Below are positions 52,533 through 62,499 of a DNA stretch of 64,000 nucleotides, in pieces (position 1 is the stretch's first letter; every line of letters starts with the position of its first letter). The DNA lies in NCBI GenBank assembly GCA_964304625.1, contig OZ199839.1, positions 1,178,001 through 1,242,000 on the forward strand. Direction: 5' to 3'. The position numbers were made by a program, and so were the translations under genes. The notes beneath the pieces were generated by a model. That model was not told the DNA's origin, did not search any database, and saw only the letters and a list, made by a program, of their open reading frames with translations. This DNA comes from Kudoa neothunni. Lineage: Eukaryota > Cnidaria.

Positions 52533-54018
52533 TTTAACCCTCGAAAAACTTACGCGTGTGTCGAAGGGAACCTAAGGTACCCCAGAGGTTTTTCAACTTA
52601 CTTCGCTCGCAGGGATAAAAAATTTGATGGCGTCTCTTTCCACAACAATGGTACATGCACGATGATTATAGGATTAGTTTTATATGTTTTAAGCGAATAA
52701 CTAAATTTCAAACGATAATATTACCTTTTTATATTTTATTTTATCGCATAAACATCGTATAAGACCAATTCTAGCGTTTAAACCAAATGTTGCAACATAA
52801 AATGAATTTAATATTATATGAGATTTTTAAAATAAGTTATTGATTACAAATAATTTTTTACTTTATTATTCATATTTATTCGCGGTTAAAAATATTTTGG
52901 AAAGCGATTTCACTATTAGGGAAAACAAGTTAGCGATGAGTCCCGACAAGATGACTGAGGATGTATTAATGAGTACATTTTTATGTTTATTCTCCTTTCA
53001 ACATAAAATTTTTGTAAATACTCGTAACTCTGATAAGCTCATAATAATGTTGACATCAAAGTTCAACTTTTTTGTTTGGTTTAAGTTTAATTATGTCACG
53101 GTTATCAAAAATGTGGACACAATGTTTTGCGACCGTTGTTTATTTTGCACCAACTACCGCGCAACCACCTACTAAAATTTTGAAACCGTCTGAGGTCAAG
53201 ATAGATACACTTGTGATCCTCATATGGGCTATAAATAATAATTCAGCCGACTTCAAACATAATGTTGCATCTGAATATGGCGAATATAATAATGAACGGC
53301 GATATATCAACTGACCCGAACGCGTACATCAAAAAAGATAATGAATCGAACTGTAATGAATTCAATCAAACTCATAACGAAACCAAAATATATGAAAATA
53401 ATGACTATGAAAAAAAGAGGTGACAGATAGATTATTGCATACATTAACTAACTTAGTGAAAGCGATTGTGGCAAATTATTTAGTGAGCTTAAATCCTCGT
53501 CACAGCAGTATGAATAAACTTATACCTACTAGTATGAAAATTCCGCTATTAACAATTAATTCAACCCCAATTTTATTATGAAAGAGGTAAAAACTATAGG
53601 TATACCCATGGCAGTGAATGATTATTTTGAATTTGATAAAAAACAATTTGATATCTATGAGGTATGTTTGAAAAAATATAATCATTTTGTTTGATAAATT
53701 TTTGCGGGTTATTCGCCTTATAACACAAAATTAATGGAAATAAAATTAATCCTATTATCATCGCGCATGCATCATTCTTGTGGAAAGAGACACGATAAAA
53801 AAAATTTGTTTTATATGGTTGTTACTTAATTTAAAAACAAATTAACTGCCAAAAATGTGGAGATATTTAACCAACTAGGAAAAAATACAAGCAATTCATT
53901 GGCATCACATTTAAGAAAAAGGCGAGAATAAACAAGCAATCTCACAAAAATATAGGTTATATTTGCATAAAGCTATTGACTAATTATTGGAAAACTCAAG
54001 ATTGATTTCCAAGTGAAT
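52533..54018. repeat. 1.5-kb paralogous block of unknown origin (partner 62500-64000)
   Basis: It starts with 'ttaaccctcgaaaaactta' and an imperfect inverted repeat (ccctcgaa ... ttcgaaggg in the related arms). Identity with 62500-64000 is high throughout. Scattered frames (52840-53175, 53072-53314, 53578-53694) look like a decayed gene rather than random DNA, being conserved between copies, but none matches a domain I can name securely. Confidence 0.8.
53578..53694 (+). pseudogene. Short conserved frame, perhaps decayed glutathione-synthetase-like
   Basis: Thirty-eight codons (MKEVKTIGIPMAVNDYFEF...) end in a stop that is shared with the paralogue at 63565-63681. The spacing of 'IPMAVNDYFE' and 'DIYEVCLKKYNHFV' loosely resembles the APFTLFPS...QAYAVQ..FNLLVD region of glutathione synthetases. 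This is a weak inference. Confidence 0.25.
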
Positions 54019-54254
54019 TTGTCATCTGAAAGGAATAACTGACAAAACCGCCACAATAAATATATCCGAATGTTTTCGTTAATCTAATTTCGCGATCATG
54101 GTATTAAATCGTAGGAATATTTCCTTCCTTTCGAACAACTACCTTTTCCGTGATAATTTTTATTAGATGGTAAAAATCATGGCTAATGTAAAAAGAAAAA
54201 CTCGGCTGGGACAAAATTAAATACTAATCGATGTATACTTTCAAAATTAATATA
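54019..54254. other. Short spacer before the Tc1 element
   Basis: Continues the duplicated unit beyond what can be compared, because the partner runs off the window end at 64000. No gene seen. Confidence 0.4.
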
Positions 54255-55646
54255 TAGGGTTTCTCATTTAATCTCAGCACCTCAACAGTAGTATTCAAAT
54301 TTTTTAATATCTCGCGTTAGATCAAAAAAGTTTTTTTTGTTAAATTATTTTTATATTATTAAGAGAATGAATTCACTAGATGAACCCTAATAGCAAAGAT
54401 CATGTCGTTGAATCTGAGAGCTCCATATCCGATGATAGCGAAATTTTTAATCTACCAACACATAAAGGAAAAAGAAAGCTGCGAAAAACTATCTCTTCCG
54501 ACTTAAGAGAACAAATATTTAATTTCTGTTTAAGTGGAAGAAGTGATACATTGCTTCCGAAATGCATCTACCAAGATCCACCGCGTGGTCCATATTATCA
54601 AAGTTTCGCAAAACCAGAACATTAGATGCAAAATCTAGAGGCGGGGAAAGACCTTCACTTCTCTCTCCTGATCAGAAGGAAAATATTATCAGGTGGGTGG
54701 ACGAAAACTCTCAAATTACGTCGAAAGAACTTAAGCAAAAAGTTAATGACGAATTTGGAATAACAGTGTCCCTAAGCACGATAGACAAAGTTATCGGCAA
54801 ATTTTATTACACTTTAGAATCCCCTGTGAGGGAGGGTACCCGAGAGAAGAAATTGTGAGATGACGCTTTAAAAGAGAATTGAATATGCTGAAATGTTTAG
54901 AGACTTAGAAACCAATGTACGACATGAAAGTATTGTATTTCTGGAGGAAGTCGGGTTTACAGTGATCATAAGACCTAAAAGAAGTCGCTATTTGGGAAAA
55001 ACTTCAGCATATTGTTTTGTTTCTTCAGCAAGAAGCAGAAACATATCTGTAGTTGCTGCAATCAACAAAAAAGTGATCATATATAGTAAGATACACGAGC
55101 GTGCGGTTTCAGGAGAGGATTTTAAAATTTATCTACAGGAACCAACATCCAACTGTGTATCAAGTGGTATTGATAATCCTGTTTTCGTTACGGACAACGT
55201 GAAAATACATCATTATAAGGGACTAAAAGAATTAATCCTTCAATAAAAATTCACGATAAGATATTTATCTCCGTATAATCCATTTCTGAATCTAATAGAG
55301 TATATATTCTCTGTTTGGAAAAATCTAGTTTTCCGTAGGCAATGTCAAAATGAAAACGAGTTGAAGAATGCGATAAAAGAGTGTTTACAAGAAATAACAT
55401 CCCAACATTTTGACGGTTTCTATCGCAAAATGTTGGGTTACGTCACCAGGTCTTCTAGGGGTGAAATTATTTTAGAATAATAATTGTATTGAGGTTATTG
55501 GAATAAATATAATATATCTTTTTTTCTCCGGTTCATAATTTCTACACATTAACATTAATTTATAGACTACACGCGAATACGCTTAATTTAAATTGCAAAC
55601 CGCCGAGATTAAATGCAAAAGTGCCGAGTGTAAATGAGAAACCCTA
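54255..55646 (+). mobile_element. Dead Tc1-type (DD34E-like) DNA transposon, 1.4 kb
   Basis: Inverted ends begin 'tagggtttctcattta' on both sides, flanked by TA (54253-54254, 55647-55648). A transposase is readable in pieces on the plus strand. There is an N-terminal helix-turn-helix region ('STAWSILSKFRKT', 'SRGGERPSLLSPDQKENII', 'FGITVSLSTIDKV'). The catalytic core has 'IVFLEEVGFTV' (family FIDETGF, first Asp changed to Glu), 'FVTDNVKIHH' (second Asp kept) and 'LSPYNPFLNLIEYIFS' (Glu kept), with 34 residues between the last two. Frame changes and stops near 54600, 54855 and 55243 interrupt it, so it is inactive. Confidence 0.88.
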
Positions 55647-56422
55647 TATTACTAAGAGCGATCGTGTCTTGCAATAATCTAAGGATAATCTCCAAGCATG
55701 TTGGTTTCTTCCAGTAGAAAATAAAATCAAAACTTAGTCATACTCTTATTGCTTTCATTCATTCAATAATTAATTTTTATCATTAATTTTTAATTAAAGT
55801 TAAGTAAATAATAAATATAAGAGATTCAAAGGCCTTTAAAAACTAAATACTATTGATTCGGTTTCGAAAAAGTAGTCTATTATTTTATATCTTTAAGGAA
55901 AATTTTTTTCATTAGTTTATTTTGAAGGTTGTATGATATTAAATGATTACATGGAAAATTTTAGAGAGAACAAAAAGTAAGAATAGAAATTTCGATAAAT
56001 AAAATAATTGGGGGTCCTAAAATACCCCGTCTATCCCGTAAGGATTAAAATAGTTCTATTCCTATTTCATATATTCTAAGCTTGTGTAATTTTTAGTTAA
56101 AATCCCCCATTAAAGCTTTAAATTAATCTAAATTTTATTCACTATTTATCACTCTATATTTTTGCAATGTTTAATAATAAAACGAAATTTTAATAAATAA
56201 ACGACGTTACACCAACACAAATATTAGAATTTTATGTCAAACCTTAAATGCAGTAACTGTGTATTTAATTTTATTTGACTTCCCTAAATATCAATTGTTA
56301 TAAAATTCTTGGTATGGAGAATAAATAATGCAACGCCTAGTCAAATCATACTAAAATAAAAATATTTTGAAAATTTCATTATAAATATATTTTCTAGTTT
56401 ATTTTAGATTTTTCATTATCCT

Positions 56423-57946
56423 TTAGAAAAATATGAAACCCAATACATTCGTGGTTAATTTAAGAAAAGGATCCGAAGATTGTGGTTTTTCACCTGTAGG
56501 TTTTGTTGAAACACCTAGAGTTGGCGTTAGTGGAACTGCATCTTCAACTCGAACAGACTGGGCTGCATCTGCAGTTTCAGTTGTTAAAGGGTTTTTACAA
56601 ATAGCTCTACAGGCTCCATCAGTTTTGAAGTTATTCAAATTCATCACTTTACCGTTGAATTTAAATGTCTGACAAGTTCCAGCGTTAGTGCCGGTTGCTA
56701 CGTAGTAATATCTCTCTAATTCGTATTTATCATCCCCAGTTGTCACACCAGCTTTATCCTGTTTACAAATTTCGACAGCTTCGAGTTCACCAAGATGGGC
56801 AGCTAATTAATAATTAATGAAAACGATATTAAGTAATATTATTATTGTGAATTACTTGCAGGACAAAAACTTGCACAGAGCTCGGCTGAACTAAAAATAT
56901 TATATGAACCATCATCAATTTTGAAGGAGGTTTCAGGAGCTTGAGAAACAAATGGGAGGCAAGCTTTTTTTCCTTTATGAAAATAAAAGTATTCTTTTAT
57001 AGTATCATTTTCAGTTGTAATTTTATCCGTAGGCTGAACTTGATATGGACCATTTGCACTGCAAGCTGGGACTAGTTCCGCTATTTTTTGTTATTAAACA
57101 TTTATCACTCAATAGAATACTTATGCAGGTTTCTACGCATTTAGGTAACTCCTCAAAATATCCCCTTTTTGCAGTTTCACCAACAGCGGCATAAACACAT
57201 CTTTTTTTATCTTTGTGTAAAACAACACCCATTTTCGGGCTCGCGGTGTCCACTTCAGCTGCGAAGCCGCAGTCGAATTTATTAGGAGTCGGTGTTAACG
57301 AATTATTGTTAACATTACTTTCGACACGTCCATTTTTCTTATCTAATTAAAGTAATTCCATTAAAATTGTTTTCAAATTTTGATAAACTGACGTTACTTT
57401 GGCAAGCATTTTTACATTCAATTTCGGATTCGAAATTATTTGCGTTTCCTCCACAACCTGTGTATTTGAACTCATGGCACGAGTTCACAGCGGCGCCACC
57501 ATTGACAGCCTCCTTTGAAAAATACCACCTTGTTTGTCTTTTCTCCTCTGGTACTTCACAGATGCCTTCTAATTTACGTTCCCCACACGCGTTGGACTTC
57601 TCCTCAGGTGTAAATGTAACTATTTCAAATGTTATTAAAATACGGGATTATTGCGGTATACGGTGGTATTGACAAACCGCTTTGGACACAAAGTTATTAA
57701 AGTTTCCAAGGGAACCTTTGTATTTGAATGATTTGCATGTAGCAGTAGCTTTGTCGACATACCATCTATCAACTACAGCTTTTTTTTGTTCATCTGCGCT
57801 CATCCAAGAAGGAGGTTCACCGGCATCTAACCTGTAATCGGTTAAAGCCTTTTCTAAAATAACATTATAACGAAAATAGATTAAATTAATATACCAGCTG
57901 ATACGATTTCTAAAAATAATAATAATAAAAATGGAAAAGTCAACAT
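56423..57946 (-). CDS. Secreted five-module Kunitz protein, copy 4
   Basis: Six minus-strand exons (57946-57895, 57853-57662, 57619-57398, 57342-57121, 57080-56856, 56802-56423), all phase 1, total 1293 bases with an open frame of 430 residues. The signal peptide is MLTFPFLLLLLFLEIVSA. Module 2 has six cysteines ('TRWYFSKEAVNGG', 'FKYTGCGGNANNF') and Glu at P1. Module 5 ('RYYYVATGTNAGTC', 'MNLNNFKTDGAC') is followed by a Pro/Thr-rich tail ending in hydrophobic FIFF, different from the tails of copies 1 and 2. Modules differ mostly in the loop residues, so the paralogues may have distinct targets. Confidence 0.88.
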
Positions 57947-59991
57947 TCACTTCTTTATTAAAGTAGACTATTAGGTACCGTATTTGAGCGAGATGTAAAT
58001 TACATTTATTATGCGGATGAATCAAACATCAATTGATTCATTATTTACTGCAGGATAACTTAAATTTGAATAAATATTAAAAATATTAAATATTTTGCAT
58101 TAGTTGTACTAATTTTCATTATAACATATATTAACCACACAACCTAAATATGACAAATTTAATTTCAAATTTTGATATTTATAAAATCATATACAATGAC
58201 CGAAGATTTGTAATCTAGTTAATTTAGAACGAAGAACATTTATCTATTGTTAAAATTAATTAAAAATGTTTATCTTCAGAGATTATTACGATCAATTCAT
58301 TTTACATAGGATTAACGGCACTCAATAATGAGAAAATGATTTAGATTCAACTAATTTTTTTAATTTAAATAGGAAATTTAATAATTATGCAAGATCAAAC
58401 TTTCTAATTTATAGCTAAGAAAATTAAGAATAATATTTTTTTAAAATATGTTTTAAATTTTATTTTATATATATTTTATTAGCCCTTTGGGTCCCAGCGT
58501 ACACTTAAATATATACGATCAAATGTTGAATTCGCAAGACGCTCTCGTTTGACTATTCCATCTACAATAATTTCTGAACGTTTTATTTAATCTATTTTTT
58601 CGAAAAAGATATTACGTTATTGCAGTAAACTTAAATCGGATGATATTAACAAAATTGCAAAAATTGTATTGTTTTGAAAATAGGATAATTATCCATGCGT
58701 TTGTTCCAAATTATAACAACACGCAGATACGTAAAAATATTTTTTTATAATAATAAATAACAAAAATATTTTTTGGGTTGATTAAAACAAAGCGTAAGTT
58801 TTTAGCGGTATACACATACAAATATGCTGTATACTTATTTATAAATAGGGCTCACACGTAACAGATTTGACCACACCTTAATCGTAACGTCGTTCAATTT
58901 AAAAACTAAAATCTAGTTCTATGCAAGAAGCATTATTGTTTTACAAAATAATCATTTTTATGATTTAGACACAATCTCCGAACATGATAGTATCATTGTA
59001 TTATACAAAAACAACGAGCTGGAGTCGCAGGAAAATATTCCAACCAGCAAATATGAACATTTTGAGGAGATAATAAAATTAAAACTTTTCGATAGAATAT
59101 TTATAGAGCTTTTTAAACGATACATTGTTTGGCTTGATTTTCCGAGAAACCAAACCATGATCCGATCAGTGTGACTATTTTCTTCAGAACAAAGATAGTA
59201 GAGATGAAAATATACATAGGTACTGTTATTTTAATGAGTATCGTTCGAAGGCTGAGAATTCCATTCTACTGGCAAACGAATAAAAATTGTCTCCTATTTC
59301 AAATTTGTCTAAAAGTCGATGATTTGAACATTTACCAAATATATTCATTTCCATTACAACACCAAAATAAAAACCAGCCAACATTGGAAAACTTTGATAG
59401 TTTTGCAAAATAAGCCTTATTTTATCACTTATTATTTTTCATTTCATGGAATTTTACTGGATAGTAAGCATTTAATAGGTCAAAAAATTATCCTTTTCGA
59501 GAGGAAATTAACGTAAGGCAAAACATATCTAATTGCCGATTAACTGTGGGTTGAAAATGTTTATAAGGAGGGGGATATTCGATTTTATTTGATTTACTAT
59601 TCATACGATAGCAAGTCTTCACAAGTAATAAAACTGGTACGAATTCGGAAGACTGCCCGTAAACTATGTAAATACACTTCCAATTGCCAAAAAATAGTTT
59701 TTATATCTTGATAACTGGTTAAAAAATATATCCACGCAGATAGTTTATTCAAAAATTCTTTTTTGCAAACACAATCAGATCAGATCGAGAGAAAAACTAA
59801 CTTTGTAATTTGAAAATTCGCGGAAGAGGAAAGGTTGTGGTACTTTCGAATGTGTCAAATAAATAAAATATAGAATTTTCTTAATTTAATGGATTTGGGA
59901 TATGTGGTTAACTTAATCATCTTCGACTTATTTGACGTTTGAGGCTACTAGATCAATAAAACGATTTGAGCGTACAAAAGAGAGCTTAATA
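57947..59991. other. Duplicated non-coding DNA upstream of Kunitz copy 4
   Basis: Paralogous to 49903-51918. Apart from the open frame at 58962-59174 no gene is supported. Confidence 0.5.
58962..59174 (+). other. 70-codon open frame of unknown nature
   Basis: A continuous frame (reads DLDTISEHDSIIVLYKNNEL, later FDRIFIELFKRYIVWLDF) has a protein-like mix of charged and hydrophobic residues. The paralogous part of unit A (about 50900-51120) does not keep it open. I see no start or splice site that I trust, and no family match. It could be an exon remnant of the duplicated neighbour gene. Confidence 0.25.
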
Positions 59992-59999
59992 TTCTATAC

Positions 60000-60232
60000 C
60001 AGTATTTCCCAACCTGGGGTTCAAGGACCCCTAAAGGGTACGTGAGAAGATTTTTACTCTTAGAAACTTGGTCTTTAGTGAATTTCTGGTTTTAATAAAT
60101 TACGACTTTAAAAACTACTCTGGGACAATAGTGTCATAAATATAAATTTCCGTGGTAAATACTCTTAAAGATTCATATTCGATTAGCTTAACTAGTCGGA
60201 GGTCAGTGAACAAAACATGTTGGAAAATATTG
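60000..60232. mobile_element. hAT MITE, 233 bp (unit B copy)
   Basis: Left end 'cagtatttcccaacc', right end complement 'caatattttccaaca'. Flanking octamers 'ttctatac' (59992-59999) and 'ttctgtac' (60233-60240) match at seven of eight positions. It occupies the same position as 51927-52156 in unit A. Confidence 0.8.
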
Positions 60233-60478
60233 TTCTGTACCCCTCTGCGGTAACCGAATACACGAGAACAATGGCGGAGTAGATGTTTCGAATATACCAA
60301 ACCCAACGTGTGAAAAATTTGGTATGGGAATATTTATCTGGCCATAAATATTTCTATCTGGTAGTCATAGTTATTTCACAGAAAAAAATTGTAGAATGAC
60401 GAAGGTTGAAAGCAATGACACTATTTATCTACCAGGTTTTACATCAAAAACAGGATTTTATAACTCGTGACAGGAAAT

Positions 60479-60575
60479 AGATAATAGAGTATCCGGCTCC
60501 AGTTTTTTTGCAAATTGTAACAATCAGAAAACCAAGACAGCAATTTAATCTTTCCCTCGGCTATTCTCTATTAAT
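60479..60575 (+). pseudogene. Decayed 3' fragment of the glutathione-synthetase-like gene (unit B)
   Basis: Paralogue of 52405-52501; it shares 'ataatagagt', 'ccggct', 'aatcagaaaa' and 'attctctattaat' with the intact gene's last codons. The frame is not maintained. Confidence 0.75.
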
Positions 60576-60606
60576 CGACTAATAATCTATACTATGAAAC
60601 AATTTA

Positions 60607-62499
60607 TAGTCGTGCCTCGATATTGCGTGACTCGATACTGCGTAATTTAAGAAAAATTAGCATTGTACATTTTAATTAACAAAATTAAACAATTAAATCA
60701 TATTCGATATGCTTAATTGGATTATTATGAAAAGAAATTATTATTTTGAACAAGCGGATAGACAACAAAACAGGAAAAACCTTGTGTCTTGCTACTGCGT
60801 AACTCATTTTCCACATTTTAATCCCTTTAATCCATTGGTTGCAGTATCGTAAAAATGGTAAACTATCAAATAACTATAGGAGATAAAATTAAAATAATTG
60901 ATTACTATAATTATTTTAAGTCTATAGCTGGTGCTAAAGCTATGATTGTAAAACATTTTGGTTTCCCAAGTGATTCTAACTTGAATATTTTTTGGTAATT
61001 TAAAATAGGCCATTCTACTCTTGATAGAATCTTGTCAAAACAAGATGAAATTACAAATTTAAGTATTGCAATATCTAAAAAAATATTTAAACCCGGAAAA
61101 TATGGGGATCTTGAAAACAACCTTTACAACAGGATAGTTTCAATGCGTGACAAAAATAAACTAATATCTGGGTTAATAATTATCAAAAAAGCTACTATTG
61201 TTGCCAAAGATATTAGAATCAACAATTCTAATCGAAGCAGGGGGTGGTTTAATAATTTCAGGGTGTGTTATGGTCTGAAAAGTTATAAATTACACGGAGA
61301 AGCTGAAAGTGCCGACTTTAAATGTATTTATGAATAGATGGGCAAGTCGTCCGAGATTTTGTCAAGATACAGCCCGAAAAAAAAAATTAAATTTGGATGA
61401 GACTGGTCTTTATTATGAACAGTTGATACAACGTACATACATTACTAAAAATGAACAATATTTAAAAGGTGTAAAACAATCAAAAAAGCATGTTACGGTT
61501 TTGGTCGCCGACTCAATGCAATGACAGGAGAAAAATTTCCATTACATGTAATAGGAAAATTTAAGAAACCTCTTTGTTTTAAATGAATTAAAGAGTTCCC
61601 AGTTGAATATCGTTCTCAAGCGAATGGCTGAATGTCCTCAGGCATATTTTTTCAGATCCTCAAAGAGATGAACCATAATTTCATTAAAGAAAACAGAAAG
61701 ATCTTAATTCTATTGGATTGGTGCCTATCTCACCCAAAATCTATCGGTAATTTGGAAAACATCGAGCTTCTATTTCTACAGAAAAACACTACCAGTATGG
61801 TGCAACCAATGGATCTGGGAATAATTCATAGTATAAGATCAAATTATAAAAAACCATTACGCAAAGATATTATATTTGAAGAGGATGACCCGGATAGATT
61901 TAAATAAGCTGTGCTCGATTGTTTAAATACTCTAAAATTGGCTTGAGAAATGGTTACGGTATCAGCTATTGGTAATTGTTTTAATAAGTCGCCTATTTTC
62001 AAAAGTATATTATTGATTATTTCTATTGAAAAATTAAGATAAGCAAATTTTAATGGAATGCGAGGACAAAATAATATTAGAAGGTAACATAGAAGAATTT
62101 TATAAATTATATTTATAGATAACAATGTTGATGATATCATTCTGTCGGATAAAATGAAATCTTACATCTAGATGAGGGTGAGCAGTGTAAAGTCATTGTG
62201 TGTAGTGAAACTCTTGATTTTGAACAAAAAGATGAATTCGTCACAACATCTCAATTAAAAAGTGCAATTAATACATTAAGAAAAGCGTTTATCATCGATA
62301 ATCCTAAAACCTTGTTTCCTCTGCATCAAGTTATGGATGTTGTACATGAAATAATTAGTAATAGAACCAAAAATCATAAAATTGATTAGTTCTTTTGTAA
62401 GAAACGTTAAAATTGTAAACAGTATGCGTGCGGGGATGTCTCGATATTGCGTAATGTTTTCCCGGTCCCGAATTGCTATGCAATATCGAGACATTACTG
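60607..62499 (+). mobile_element. Tigger/pogo DNA transposon, 1.9 kb, dead but recognisable
   Basis: Ends: left 'tagtcgtgcctcgatattgc', right complement 'cagtaatgtctcgatattgc', with TA on both sides (60605-60606, 62500-62501). The undisturbed paralogous site is at 52531-52532. Plus-strand frames encode most of a Tigger transposase: an N-terminal psq-like helix region (MVNYQITIGDKIKIIDYYN) from 60855, CENP-B-type region at 61032-61335 ('NNSNRSRGWFNNFRVCYGL'), catalytic 'LNLDETGLYYEQ' near 61390-61425, then 'ILLDWCLSHPK' (second catalytic Asp kept) and 'LFLQKNTTSMVQPMDLGII' near 61706-61830. A stop near 60998, a frame change near 61310-61330 and stops near 61524-61585 break the frame. Confidence 0.9.

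Larger units (their letters stand above)
55681..60606. repeat. Segmental duplication, unit B (paralogous to 47619-52532)
   Basis: Collinear with unit A over Kunitz gene, flanks, hAT insertion and glutathione-synthetase-like fragment. The only large difference at its right border is the Tigger element at 60607-62499, after which similarity to unit A resumes at 'tatttaaccctcg'. Confidence 0.88.

Noticed and set aside
52533-52560. Reading TTAACCCTCG as a genuine piggyBac left end
   Set aside because: Only one end is visible, no TTAA-bounded partner or transposase block follows, and the second copy is explained by segmental duplication.
53500-53685. Minus-strand frame also present at 63487-63792
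   Set aside because: It is antisense to the conserved plus-strand frame at 53578 and rich in Phe/Ile/Leu. Conservation comes from the duplication and is not independent evidence of coding.
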